Assembly: GCA_044376465.1 (NCBI GenBank)
Contig: JBILKW010000024.1
Location: 1-18,211, forward strand
Reading direction: 5' to 3'
Source of the DNA: CAJBVG01 sp044376465
GTDB lineage: Bacteria > Bacteroidota > Bacteroidia > Sphingobacteriales > Sphingobacteriaceae
Length of the DNA: 18,211 nucleotides
Shown: piece by piece, positions 1 through 8,824 of the stretch
How positions within the stretch are numbered: the stretch's first letter is position 1
Layout: every line of letters starts with the position of its first letter
Made by a program: the position numbers and the translations under genes
The notes under the pieces: model-generated
The model's database searches: none
What the model was told of the DNA's origin: nothing
What the model saw: the letters and a program-made list of their open reading frames with translations, nothing else

Positions 1-491
1 AATAAAATTCTTTTAATGGTATACTTAGGCATTTGTTTTTGTACAGACAATACAGGGCAAGGACATTCAGAAATAATTCTCACGGCATTGCTTCCAATTA
101 CAAACTCTCTAAAACCACTCACGCCATGGGTGCTCATTACAAGCAAATCTATTTTTTCCTCTTCCACCAACTCAGTAATGGCTCTGTGGCTTTTACCAAA
201 AATAACACGATACTCAAACTCATAACTGTATTTTACACGCATAGCTTCCGCATACTGTTTTATTCTTTCAGACTTTACTTGATGAATTGCTTTTTCTTTC
301 TCTATAAATTCTTCTGTATTCAATACAAAATCCCCAGGTACACTAAAATCTAACATGTCTTCTATTGCATGAACTAGTATAATTTTTGAAGTGTGTAAAT
401 GCGCTAGTTGCATTGCATACTCAACTGCATAAGTCGATAACTCCGAGAAATCGATGGGTACTAAAATCTTCTTAATATTAATTGTTTTCAT
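1..491 (-). CDS. Universal stress protein (UspA family), 5' part only
   Basis: The reverse strand is open from an ATG at 491 to the window edge: 163 codons plus two bases, with no stop. Residues 1-150 form one complete Usp domain. It begins with a KKILVPIDFSE strand and helix (residues 7-17), and the ATP-binding stretch is S-T-H-G123, nine residues, then G133-S134, followed by a CPCPVLSV final strand (143-150). This is the family's G-2x-G-9x-G-S/T signature with Ser in place of the first Gly. After the domain the protein continues as YTIKRIL, which resembles the opening strand of a second Usp domain. A tandem two-domain protein of roughly 270-290 residues, common in Bacteroidota, is therefore likely (inference). 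Family members are cytoplasmic, often nucleotide-binding, stress or anaerobiosis proteins; the exact role is unknown. It is divergent from the gene at 644. Confidence 0.9.
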   Translation of the reverse strand, partial: MKTINIKKILVPIDFSELSTYAVEYAMQLAHLHTSKIILVHAIEDMLDFSVPGDFVLNTEEFIEKEKAIHQVKSERIKQYAEAMRVKYSYEFEYRVIFGKSHRAITELVEEEKIDLLVMSTHGVSGFREFVIGSNAVRIISECPCPVLSVQKQMPKYTIKRIL

Positions 492-517
492 GATAAGTGG
501 TTATTTGATTTCTAAGA

Positions 518-564
518 CAATACTAAGCATAGGGGGCTTAGAAAAATATGACGATTATCATATT
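518..564 (-). promoter_or_regulatory. Candidate activator-dependent promoter of the universal stress gene
   Basis: A palindrome lies at 545-564: arms AATATGA (545-551) and TCATATT (558-564) with a 6-nt centre, giving the TGA-N6-TCA layout of CRP/FNR-family sites. On the minus strand TAGTATTG (525-518) matches the Bacteroidota -7 box TAnnTTTG at all but one fixed position. No TTG sits at the expected -33 position. If transcription starts near 514, the palindrome centre (554.5) falls at about -40 to -41, where class II activators bind. The pattern is seen directly; binding and the start site are inference. Confidence 0.35.
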
Positions 565-643
565 CTGTAATATTGATGATTATAATTGGGATATTTATTA
601 AAAAATGATAATATTTACTAATTGTTAACCAATTAAATTAATT

Positions 644-2677
644 ATGAAAAATAGATTTTTACTCCTTATTTTAATAGCTGCAGGCGCTTTAACCGTAAAT
701 GCACAATCGTTTACCGACGATTTTGAAAGCTATACAGCTGGCAGCAAACTCGGGCCACAATCTCCACAATGGACAACTTGGAGCGTTGCAGATGGTGGTA
801 ACGAAGATGTGAATGTAGTAACTACTGATGCACATAGCGGTACAAAATCAATTTATTTCAGTTCAACATCTACAGCTGGTGGACCACAAGATGTTGTGTT
901 ACCATTTGGAGGTCCTTATACTTCAGGCATATTCACATTCAAATCTTGGTTTAAAGTACCAACAGGTAAAACTGCTTATTTCAATTTTCAAGCAGAAAAT
1001 ACAGCAGGTACTACTTGGGCAATGGATTGTTATATGAATGCGAATGGATCTTTGCAAATTAATAACCAAAGTAAAACGTATATCACGGCATCTTACCCAC
1101 AAGCAGCATGGTTTGAATTAAAAGTGGTTGCTAACTTAAGCACCAACACTTGGTCGGTATATGTTGACTCTGCAATTGTAGGTTCATTTGTAAATGGAAC
1201 AAATAAAATTGCATCCATCGATTACTATCCAGCTAATAACAATGCGAGTTTTTGGGTTGACGATGTTTCCTATTCACTAACACCATATACGTTGCCAACA
1301 TTAAATGCATCCTTAGGAAATATTGATATTCCGAACGGTTTAGTAGGTGCTGCACGTAAACCAAAAACATCTATGCGTAATCTAGGTGTAAACCCCATAA
1401 CTTCATTCAATTTATTGTTAACGCATAAAGGAACGTCAATAAGCAAATCATATACAGGCTTAAACATTGCATCCTTAGCACAATTCAATATTGAATTAAC
1501 TGAAGGAATTGTATTGCCATTAAACAACGATACAATTACCATTGCATTATCAAACATCAATGGCTTAGCAAACGATGATTTACCAAGCGACGATTCAAAA
1601 ACAATTATTGTAACTACTATTAATCCGGCTCCAGGAAAAATTGTGGTAGCCGAAGAAGGAACAGGAACTTGGTGCCAATGGTGCCCTAGAGGTGCTGTAT
1701 TTATGGACTACATGCATGACAACTACGAAGGATATTTTGCAGCAATTGCTGTACATAATGCAGATCCAATGGTAGTAACAGATTACGATGCAGGTCTAGG
1801 TGGTCTAATTACAGGTTACCCAAGCGCAATAGTGGATCGTAATGCTGCCATTGATCCATCAGGATTAGAAAACGATTTTATTGATCAAATTGTAAAATTA
1901 CCTGCTGCCGTTTTAAAAAATGGTGCAACATGGAATCCAACAACACGTACGTTAAAAGTTTCGGTAACTACAAAACTTAATACTGCAATTAGCGGCGATT
2001 ATAAAATTGCGTGCGTTTTAACACAAGACAGTGTGCGTGGTACAGGTTCTGCTTGGAACCAAGCAAACGCTTATGCAGGTGGCTTAAACGGAGCAATGGG
2101 CGGTTACGAATCATTACCTAACCCAGTTCCAGCATCTCGTATGCGTTATGATCACGTAGCTCGTATTATAACACCAAGTTTTACCGGTCACCCTAATGCT
2201 TTTGCAAACACAACAAATGCTGGCGACAGTGTTACCTATACATTCACCTATACATTGCCTACTACTTGGCTCGATAGAAAAATGAACATCGTTGGTATAA
2301 TGTTTAAACCGGATGGCACTATTGAGAATGCAAGCTTAAGTAATATCACAACAGCTATAAACAATGGTTACCAAATAGGAACTGAATTAGGTGGAAATTT
2401 CCTAGGTATGGAAAAATTAAACGGTCCGGATGCTATACATTTGGCACCAAACCCAGGTACAGATTTCTCTAACATTGTATTAGATTTAAACAACGATGCA
2501 AATGTTACTGTTGAAATTTACAACACTAACGGCCAACGTGTAGCTTATAAAAACTACGGAAGCTTAAACGGTGCATTACACTTACCAATAAACTTAAACG
2601 AATTTAACAGCGGTTTATATTTAGTAAAAGTAATGGTTGATGAGTATCCAACTACGTTGAAGCTTTTGAAAAAGTAG
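644..2677 (+). CDS. T9SS-secreted protein with lectin-like and Omp28/thioredoxin-like domains
   Basis: This 677-residue protein starts with a signal peptide (residues 1-20, ending VNA before QS). Residues about 22-212 look like a concanavalin/LamG-type jelly roll (DDFESY start, SFWVDDVSY end). An Ig-like spacer follows at about 215-327. Residues about 328-590 resemble the Omp28-related family: the strand KIVVAEEGTGTWC leads to a thioredoxin-like CxxC at C344-Q-W-C347, and TGYPSAIVDR places a candidate cis-proline at P393. The last ~80 residues, from APNPGTD, form a T9SS sorting domain that ends in LKLLKK, so the mature protein is expected at the cell surface or outside. A redox function is possible from the CxxC, but Omp28 members are mostly uncharacterised. 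The ATG at 644 directly precedes the signal peptide. The upstream region lacks a clear Shine-Dalgarno, as is usual in this phylum. The gene ends at the bidirectional terminator. Confidence 0.9.
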   Translation: MKNRFLLLILIAAGALTVNAQSFTDDFESYTAGSKLGPQSPQWTTWSVADGGNEDVNVVTTDAHSGTKSIYFSSTSTAGGPQDVVLPFGGPYTSGIFTFKSWFKVPTGKTAYFNFQAENTAGTTWAMDCYMNANGSLQINNQSKTYITASYPQAAWFELKVVANLSTNTWSVYVDSAIVGSFVNGTNKIASIDYYPANNNASFWVDDVSYSLTPYTLPTLNASLGNIDIPNGLVGAARKPKTSMRNLGVNPITSFNLLLTHKGTSISKSYTGLNIASLAQFNIELTEGIVLPLNNDTITIALSNINGLANDDLPSDDSKTIIVTTINPAPGKIVVAEEGTGTWCQWCPRGAVFMDYMHDNYEGYFAAIAVHNADPMVVTDYDAGLGGLITGYPSAIVDRNAAIDPSGLENDFIDQIVKLPAAVLKNGATWNPTTRTLKVSVTTKLNTAISGDYKIACVLTQDSVRGTGSAWNQANAYAGGLNGAMGGYESLPNPVPASRMRYDHVARIITPSFTGHPNAFANTTNAGDSVTYTFTYTLPTTWLDRKMNIVGIMFKPDGTIENASLSNITTAINNGYQIGTELGGNFLGMEKLNGPDAIHLAPNPGTDFSNIVLDLNNDANVTVEIYNTNGQRVAYKNYGSLNGALHLPINLNEFNSGLYLVKVMVDEYPTTLKLLKK

Positions 2678-2718
2678 ATTTGAAACAGGTCTCAGACTAA
2701 AATTGGAAAATAGAAAAT

Positions 2719-2755
2719 AAAAAAAGGGGTCGGCAATATGTCGACCCCTTTTTTT
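2719..2755. terminator. Bidirectional intrinsic terminator
   Basis: Arms GGGGTCG (2726-2732) and CGACCCC (2742-2748) enclose a 9-nt loop, flanked by seven A (2719-2725) and seven T (2749-2755). The structure is symmetric, so it can end both the plus-strand T9SS gene (stop at 2677) and the minus-strand DUF1801 gene (stop at 2787), which converge here. Confidence 0.93.
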
Positions 2756-2786
2756 ATGATTATTACACAAAATTCGTAGTTCGTAA

Positions 2787-3242
2787 TTATCTCCTCAAAT
2801 TCCCCTCATACAAATTAATCCAATCCTTCATGCTCATCTTCTTCATGAGTTCGCCGATGAGCTTATAAGGAATATCATCGAATTTTTTAAAGCGTACACA
2901 GCTTTTACCAATGTCGAGTTTTTGCGAAGTATGTTTTGGGAATTCAGATACAAACCAATCGTATATTTTTTTATCAGAATACATGCCCATGTGGTAAAAA
3001 TTAATGGTATTTTTTTGAGAAGCAATGCTTGCAAAAGGCAATGGTTCTGAGGGTTTACAATGATAGCCAGCCGGATATAATTTATGTGGAACTACATAAC
3101 CTAACATTCCATAGCTAATACCAGGCTCAAAGCCTTTGGGTAAATTCTTTACAATTACTTCGTGTAATTTATTAAATGCTTCTAGCCTATCACTAGGTAC
3201 ATTCATTAATATATCTTCTACCGTTTTTCCTTCTGTTTTCAT
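2787..3242 (-). CDS. DUF1801 domain protein
   Basis: This is a 151-residue cytoplasmic protein without a signal peptide. It resembles the DUF1801 (YdhG-like) family: an N-terminal helix pair (TVEDILMNVPSDRLEAFNKL, residues 7-26), the conserved SYGMLGYV turn (43-50), a SQKNTINFY strand (75-83), and a C-terminal segment GKSCVRFKKFDDIP (112-125) before the final helix. The fold is related to CyaY/YjbR-like proteins, and no biochemical role is established. Length is typical. It begins 24 nt after the stop of the 1677-residue secreted protein on the same strand, so it may be read through from that gene. It shows no functional link to secretion. Confidence 0.85.
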   Translation of the reverse strand: MKTEGKTVEDILMNVPSDRLEAFNKLHEVIVKNLPKGFEPGISYGMLGYVVPHKLYPAGYHCKPSEPLPFASIASQKNTINFYHMGMYSDKKIYDWFVSEFPKHTSQKLDIGKSCVRFKKFDDIPYKLIGELMKKMSMKDWINLYEGNLRR

Positions 3243-3266
3243 AGCAATAAAAAAAGCTAATTGAAT

Positions 3267-6200
3267 TTATTTTACAATTAATTTTAATTCTTTACTTCCT
3301 TTAGAGGTGTTTAATTGAATAATATAAATTCCTTTAACCGTTTCATTCAATTCAATTTTATACATCCCTTTCAATTGCACTTCTTTCGAATCAATTTCTT
3401 GAATTACTTGTCCTAATACATTTATCATGTTAATACTTACCAATGCATCTTCTACCAATGAATATTGCAAAGTAAAAGTACCCGATGTTGGATTTGGATA
3501 TACATTTACATGGTTAAATGCTGATGTATTTTGAATTCCAGAAATAAGTATAAATTCAGAATCCGAAGTATTTGTACAACCTTTATCATCTGAAATCTCT
3601 ACTTTATAATTTCCAGTTTCTGTTACTGTGTATGATTGTTGCGTAGCAAAAGGTATTTCAGTATCGTTCTTAAACCATTGATAGAAATTCGCAAGCGTAC
3701 TGTTTAATGTTGTTGAGTCGATTGTGATTAAAGGCTTAGGTGGTTTCGGATTAACTAGAATACTTGTAACATCAGAATTAATAAAACATGAACCATTACT
3801 AGTACTTGCACTAACATAATAATCGCCAGAATTATTTACAGTTAGAATCGATTGTGTTGCGCCTGGTATGGGTGTTCCATCTTTATACCATTGTAAATTA
3901 GTGGTAACAGACGATGTTAAATTAGTAGTTTCAGGATCGCATAATTCTGTACCCGCAGAACTTGTTAGCACTGGCTTCGTTGGCAAGGCTAATGTAGTAA
4001 CTGTAAAATCTGTTGAAGTACTTTCGCAACCGAATGAATTCGTAACTTTTACTTTATAGGTACCGCCTTCTCTTATCACTAAACTGCTCGTGGTAGCATC
4101 TTGTATTGGAATAGAATTTCTGTACCATACATAAGTAGTAGCAGTACCAGTTTGCAATACCGTACTATCGCCTTCACAAAGGCTATTAATACCTGCAATG
4201 TTTGGCGTACTCGGATTAGGATTCGTAGTTAATACAACTCCTGCAGAAACTGCAGAGCAAGTTCCATCTATAACTTCTACTGTATAAGTACCTGCCACAG
4301 TTGCCAAATATGAAAACGTTGTAGCTCCAGGAATTTCGTTTCCATTTAAATACCATTTATATACATACGATGAACCTGTATTTGTAGTTAATAAAACCGA
4401 TTCACTTGCACAAAAAGTAGTGCTGCTTGGCGGGTTAATAGAGGCAACAAACGATTGAAAATCTAATTTAAAAATTCCTCCACTTGTATTGCTTGTATTA
4501 AATCCTCCTGCCCATGCATTCGTTCCATTAAAAATTCCTAAGGCAGTATGTTGTATATTATTTATTATTGTCCAAGTAGAACCATCATCGGTACTAAATG
4601 CTGTTCCAGCACCACCTGTAGTTGCGCCTGAAATGTAATAGGTACTTGTGGTACCAGGCACGTATTCTATGGCCGATTTTGTAGTAATTCCGGCAGTATT
4701 TGTATTTAATAATGTCCATGTTGAACCTCCGTCGGTTGTTTTAAATAATCCAACATCAGCTTGTGTACTTGGGTTGATGCCAGTTATAATTCCATTATTT
4801 GCATCTCTAAATGCAATGTTAGTTAAGGTTACGTTTATACCCAGTGGAGTACTTGCTGCTGTCCAATTCAAGCCTTTGTTAGTACTTCTAAATATTCTTC
4901 CTTTAGTTGTTGTAAACCAAATGTTATTTCCATTTGCGGTAAAATATCCCACCGTTCCATATTCGTCAGTAGCCAATGGTGTAGGAATATTTGCCGATGG
5001 CACCCTTGTCCAAGTCGTTCCTCCATTGTTTGTTGTATAAATTTCAAAATATCCACCCGCTGGATCACCTTGTGCAATACCATCATTTGAATTAAAGAAA
5101 TGCACAAAATTAATGAAAGATGTAGTGGTATTGTATGTTGCAGTAGTTTGCTTCGTCCATGTAGCACCACCATTTACAGTTCTATAAATTCCTTGTGCAC
5201 TTACCGTTGCAGTAATAGGATATATTGATGCCCAAGCGGTATCAATATGTACAGATGAAATGTTTGCTAATCCATAATTAGTAGAACCAACATTAATACT
5301 GCTAGGAGTCCAAGTAGTTCCTCCATTACTTGTTTTCGCGTAATCGCGAATAGTTGCTCCTCCACCACTGCCATCATATGCCACCGCCCAAACTACATTC
5401 GAGTTCACTACTTCTATGCTTTCAATTCCTCTATTCACAGCAGTAAATCCTGTAGCCTGGCTAGTCCATTTTCTACAATTAAATGTACCAACCGGATTAA
5501 CTGTTATATAACCACTCTTTGTTTCCGTTCCTGAGCCCGAACTGTTAGTTGCTGTTAAACTTACTGCATAAGTTCCAGGTGTGTTGTATGTTACACTTGG
5601 GTTCTTACTTGCGGAACTTGCAGGTGTGCCACCTGTAAAGGTCCACAACCACACACTTGGAGCATTGCTGGAAATATCTGTAAAGTTAATTGTTTGCCCA
5701 GCATTAATAGTTGTTGTATTAGCTGTAAAATTTGCTGCTGGAGCGGGAGCTGCATTTACTGTGATATATGCAATTTTCGTCTCTACATCCGAACCTGCAG
5801 AATTTGTAGCCGTTAAACTCACCGTATAAGTACCAGTAGAATTATAAATTATACTTGGGTTTTGTAAGTTAGAACTACTTGGTGTTCCTCCAGTAAATGT
5901 CCAAGACCATGATGTTGGTGAATTGGTAGAGGCATCGCTGAAATTTACACTCTGTCCAACAATTACATTTGCACTACTTGTAGTAAAGTTTGCAACTGGT
6001 GCAATTACTACGGATGCACCGAATAAATCTGATTGCCATAAACCCCTCCCATAAGTTGCTGCCCTAATTTTACCTGTTGCGTAATGGATATCTAAATCCT
6101 GTACCTTTACATTTGGCAAACCTGTCATAAATGATGTCCAGGAAACAGAATTACTTTTGTAATAAATACCCACATCTGTACCAACATATATTGCATCGTC

Positions 6201-8300
6201 GGTGCCATTTTGGTATTCAATGGTATTCACAGGAATATTTGGCAATCCTGTAGAAACATTCGTCCAACTTGTACCTCCATTAGAACTAAAATAAACTTTT
6301 GCAGTAGATACATATCCAGAAAAACTTACCCAAATTTTATTTGCATCGGTATTAGAAACTGCAATACTTGTAATGGCTGCTTGCGATACTGGTAAACCTG
6401 TAACAATGCTGGTCCAACTTGTACCACCGTTAGTTGTTTTAAATAATTTATTTGGTGTACCAGCATACAACACATTTGCATCACTTTGTGCAATAGCCAT
6501 CACTTCGTACAAATCACCTGAGCTTAAATTACTGGTAAGTGCTACCCATGAAGTTCCGCTATTCGTAGATTTATAGATCTCGTTATAACCTGCAAAAATA
6601 GTTGATGAAGTAGTGGGATGTAAAACATAAGGTGTTATCCATGCACCGTCTGGCGCTGCTGCTGGTTTAATTGAGGTATAGGAAGCACCTGCATTAGTCG
6701 ATCTTCTTATGTCGCCATATTGTATGGCAGAATACACAATATTTGCATTGTTATAATCAACAAGCGGCTGCATTCCATCTCCACCCAATACTGATTGCCA
6801 AGCACCTGCATTAAATTTATTCGTACCGTTATCTTGCGCTCCAGCATATACTATTTCAGCATTTGATTTTGCAATACTAATTCTATAAAACTGTGAAATT
6901 TGTAATCCATTACTTAAATCGGTCCAAGAACTTCCAGCATTGGTAGATTTTCGAACACCTCCATCATTACCACTAAAAATTATAGAAGAAGCTGGTTGAA
7001 ATTCGAAATTATGATGATCGGCATGTACAAAAGGGATGTTCCCTGAGTTGCCTCCGTACCAATGTCCTGTAATCGAAAAACTCGTTCCACCATTTGTAGA
7101 TTTCCAAGTATTCACTCCACCTACGTAAATTAAATTTGCATCCAATGGAGATACTGCTAAACTTAAATCGTACCACCCTTGTCCGCCTGCATTAGCACCT
7201 AATTCATCACCAGATAATAGGTTCGGCGTGCTATTTACTAGTGTATAACTTACACCACTATTGGTAGATTTATATAACCCTTTATAACCGGCTGCATTGT
7301 TGCAAATTAATGCATAGACTACAGCAGAATTGGCTGCTGTAACTGCTACCGAAATTCGTAGAGCATCACTAGTTGGTGTTCCAGTAGCTAAGGTAAAACT
7401 TCCTCCTCCATTTGTAGAAACATACATGCGAGCAGCGCCTCCGTTTGCATACGATGCCGCATACACTGTGTTAGGATCTCCTGGCTTAAACTCTACATCA
7501 GAAAATACTCCCGTTACTATTGTTGTCCATGTTGTACCAGCATTTATTGTTCGCATAATTCCAGCATTGGTAGCTGCAATTAAAATATCCGGATTTGTTG
7601 GGTTAATAATTAACCTTCCTATTCTATACCTACTTGATGTTAATTGTGTAAATCCTGTTGTGTTCCAGGTTGCACCTCCATCTATACTTTTTAACACTCC
7701 AATACTATAGGTGTCAGATGCATCAAAATCACCTGTTGCCAAATACATAATGCTTGAATTAGTTGGATGTATTGCGATGTCTGAAACTCCCAACGTTGCA
7801 AAATTATCAGTATTGCTCGTCCAAGTAGTGCCGCCATTCGTGGTTTTCCATAAACCTCCACCTGGTGAACCTACCCAAATATTATTATTGTTTTGTGGAT
7901 CAAATCGAATGCAATTAATTCTCCCAATACCTGCCGATGGATACGGCAATCCGTTTGTTGGAACCGTTGTTGGTCCCATGGCCGTCCAGTTTCCAGCTGA
8001 AGCCGAACGCGACTGTGAAAACAAGTTCATCATTTCTGATGTAATTGCCTCTTCAGGTAAGTATCCCGTAGGATAAACCCTAGGCAACATAAAAGCTTCG
8101 TATCTTTTGAATTGCTTATACCCTTTCCCTTTTTCAATTTCTTTTCCTTGCCAATCACTATAAAAAGCCTTTTGTAATTCGTAAAAATTTACATTCGGAT
8201 CTTTCATCATTTCTCTCCAATTACGAGTTGTCGATTCTTGCGACCATGACGATTGGAAAGCGAACAGAATTACAATGAGTAGAATGAGTAATTTTTTCAT
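3267..8300 (-). CDS. Giant T9SS-secreted Asp-box propeller / PKD / Ig-like protein
   Basis: A 1677-residue protein with a signal peptide (residues 1-20, MKKLLILL... to SWS-Q). Residues about 100-760 carry eleven Asp-box motifs of the form K-S/T-T-N-x-G-x-S/T-W, as in VPS10/sortilin-like and BNR beta-propellers. Two PKD domains follow (about 767-848 and 849-932), each with the WxWTFTGGTP core and ending YITVN. A second propeller (about 935-1287) has six more Asp-boxes and resembles Ycf48-like repeats. Then come four Ig-like domains (about 1288-1590) with WYxxxxxIPxAT cores; the fourth lacks the first cysteine seen in the other three. A T9SS sorting domain from VYPNPTSG (about 1597) ends KELKLIVK. 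No catalytic residues are recognisable, so an adhesive or binding role at the surface is inferred. The start codon lies 1 nt after the stop of the upstream lipoprotein gene, which suggests translational coupling. Confidence 0.93.
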   Translation of the reverse strand: MKKLLILLIVILFAFQSSWSQESTTRNWREMMKDPNVNFYELQKAFYSDWQGKEIEKGKGYKQFKRYEAFMLPRVYPTGYLPEEAITSEMMNLFSQSRSASAGNWTAMGPTTVPTNGLPYPSAGIGRINCIRFDPQNNNNIWVGSPGGGLWKTTNGGTTWTSNTDNFATLGVSDIAIHPTNSSIMYLATGDFDASDTYSIGVLKSIDGGATWNTTGFTQLTSSRYRIGRLIINPTNPDILIAATNAGIMRTINAGTTWTTIVTGVFSDVEFKPGDPNTVYAASYANGGAARMYVSTNGGGSFTLATGTPTSDALRISVAVTAANSAVVYALICNNAAGYKGLYKSTNSGVSYTLVNSTPNLLSGDELGANAGGQGWYDLSLAVSPLDANLIYVGGVNTWKSTNGGTSFSITGHWYGGNSGNIPFVHADHHNFEFQPASSIIFSGNDGGVRKSTNAGSSWTDLSNGLQISQFYRISIAKSNAEIVYAGAQDNGTNKFNAGAWQSVLGGDGMQPLVDYNNANIVYSAIQYGDIRRSTNAGASYTSIKPAAAPDGAWITPYVLHPTTSSTIFAGYNEIYKSTNSGTSWVALTSNLSSGDLYEVMAIAQSDANVLYAGTPNKLFKTTNGGTSWTSIVTGLPVSQAAITSIAVSNTDANKIWVSFSGYVSTAKVYFSSNGGTSWTNVSTGLPNIPVNTIEYQNGTDDAIYVGTDVGIYYKSNSVSWTSFMTGLPNVKVQDLDIHYATGKIRAATYGRGLWQSDLFGASVVIAPVANFTTSSANVIVGQSVNFSDASTNSPTSWSWTFTGGTPSSSNLQNPSIIYNSTGTYTVSLTATNSAGSDVETKIAYITVNAAPAPAANFTANTTTINAGQTINFTDISSNAPSVWLWTFTGGTPASSASKNPSVTYNTPGTYAVSLTATNSSGSGTETKSGYITVNPVGTFNCRKWTSQATGFTAVNRGIESIEVVNSNVVWAVAYDGSGGGATIRDYAKTSNGGTTWTPSSINVGSTNYGLANISSVHIDTAWASIYPITATVSAQGIYRTVNGGATWTKQTTATYNTTTSFINFVHFFNSNDGIAQGDPAGGYFEIYTTNNGGTTWTRVPSANIPTPLATDEYGTVGYFTANGNNIWFTTTKGRIFRSTNKGLNWTAASTPLGINVTLTNIAFRDANNGIITGINPSTQADVGLFKTTDGGSTWTLLNTNTAGITTKSAIEYVPGTTSTYYISGATTGGAGTAFSTDDGSTWTIINNIQHTALGIFNGTNAWAGGFNTSNTSGGIFKLDFQSFVASINPPSSTTFCASESVLLTTNTGSSYVYKWYLNGNEIPGATTFSYLATVAGTYTVEVIDGTCSAVSAGVVLTTNPNPSTPNIAGINSLCEGDSTVLQTGTATTYVWYRNSIPIQDATTSSLVIREGGTYKVKVTNSFGCESTSTDFTVTTLALPTKPVLTSSAGTELCDPETTNLTSSVTTNLQWYKDGTPIPGATQSILTVNNSGDYYVSASTSNGSCFINSDVTSILVNPKPPKPLITIDSTTLNSTLANFYQWFKNDTEIPFATQQSYTVTETGNYKVEISDDKGCTNTSDSEFILISGIQNTSAFNHVNVYPNPTSGTFTLQYSLVEDALVSINMINVLGQVIQEIDSKEVQLKGMYKIELNETVKGIYIIQLNTSKGSKELKLIVK

Positions 8301-8301
8301 T

Positions 8302-8733
8302 TTATTGATTTATGGGTGAATTAATACTTTCAAATTTTTCGATAATGGTTTTCTTCAATTTATTTTTTTCGAAAAAAAACAACACAAATTTTGCATCCGT
8401 TATGCCCAACGATTGTATTTCATTTCCAATATTGCTGAAAAATAAATTTACAGTATCCGATGGGTTAAAGGCTGTTAATTTTTGGCCATTGTTATCGAAC
8501 ATGTTTAGAGCGAGCTCCTTTTCGTTGAACATTATTTTCTGAAAACTGAGCTGATCAGAACCAATACGAGGAATAAAACTAACTTTATAATGCGCCGCTT
8601 TAGGACTGCCAAGCCTTCCGGGCAATTGCATTTTAACTTCTTTCTTAATTATTAATATTGATTTGTGTTTACAAGAAAGTAAAGAAAAACTAAGCAAGAT
8701 GAAAATAAAAAGGGCACGTCGTAATTTAAACAT
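8302..8733 (-). CDS. Putative lipoprotein of unknown function
   Basis: A 143-residue protein with a type II signal peptide: two arginines, a hydrophobic run (residues 7-19), then lipobox L-L-S-C with lipidated Cys21. Residues after the cysteine are KHKS. These are basic, unlike the acidic export signals described for surface lipoproteins in this phylum, so the protein may stay on the periplasmic side (inference). The rest has alternating beta-like segments and a lysine-rich C-terminus (KNKLKKTIIEKF). I do not recognise a family. Its stop codon is 1 nt from the ATG of the giant propeller protein, so the two are almost certainly co-transcribed and may be functionally linked, for instance in display or anchoring. 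Confidence 0.78.
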   Translation of the reverse strand: MFKLRRALFIFILLSFSLLSCKHKSILIIKKEVKMQLPGRLGSPKAAHYKVSFIPRIGSDQLSFQKIMFNEKELALNMFDNNGQKLTAFNPSDTVNLFFSNIGNEIQSLGITDAKFVLFFFEKNKLKKTIIEKFESINSPINQ

Positions 8734-8785
8734 ACCCTAATATCGTTAATTTTATTTCAGTATTTATATATATTTTATGAGTATT

Positions 8786-8814
8786 TCAACATAAACACAT
8801 TCATGTGAATGCAA
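8786..8814 (-). promoter_or_regulatory. Weak candidate promoter with internal palindrome, upstream of the lipoprotein gene
   Basis: On the minus strand a TTG (8814-8812) is followed after 18 nt by TATGTTGA (8793-8786), an imperfect match to TAnnTTTG. Between them lies CATTCA-TG-TGAATG (8798-8811), 6-bp arms with a 2-nt centre, the location expected of a repressor operator. It could equally be a weak hairpin behind the VOC gene, whose stop is at 8825. Confidence 0.22.
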
Positions 8815-8824
8815 TATTCCATAA

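Noticed and set aside
16..353. Plus-strand open frames at the left edge
   Set aside because: They lie antisense to a convincing universal stress protein domain on the minus strand.
620..634. AATTG-TTAAC-CAATT palindrome just before the ATG at 644
   Set aside because: Arms are short and AT-rich, and the position is too close to the start codon to judge. It is likely by chance in this composition.
3868..8076. Plus-strand open frames opposite the 1677-residue gene
   Set aside because: The same mirror effect: repetitive Val/Pro-rich translations with no family features, while the minus strand codes for clear propeller, PKD and Ig domains.
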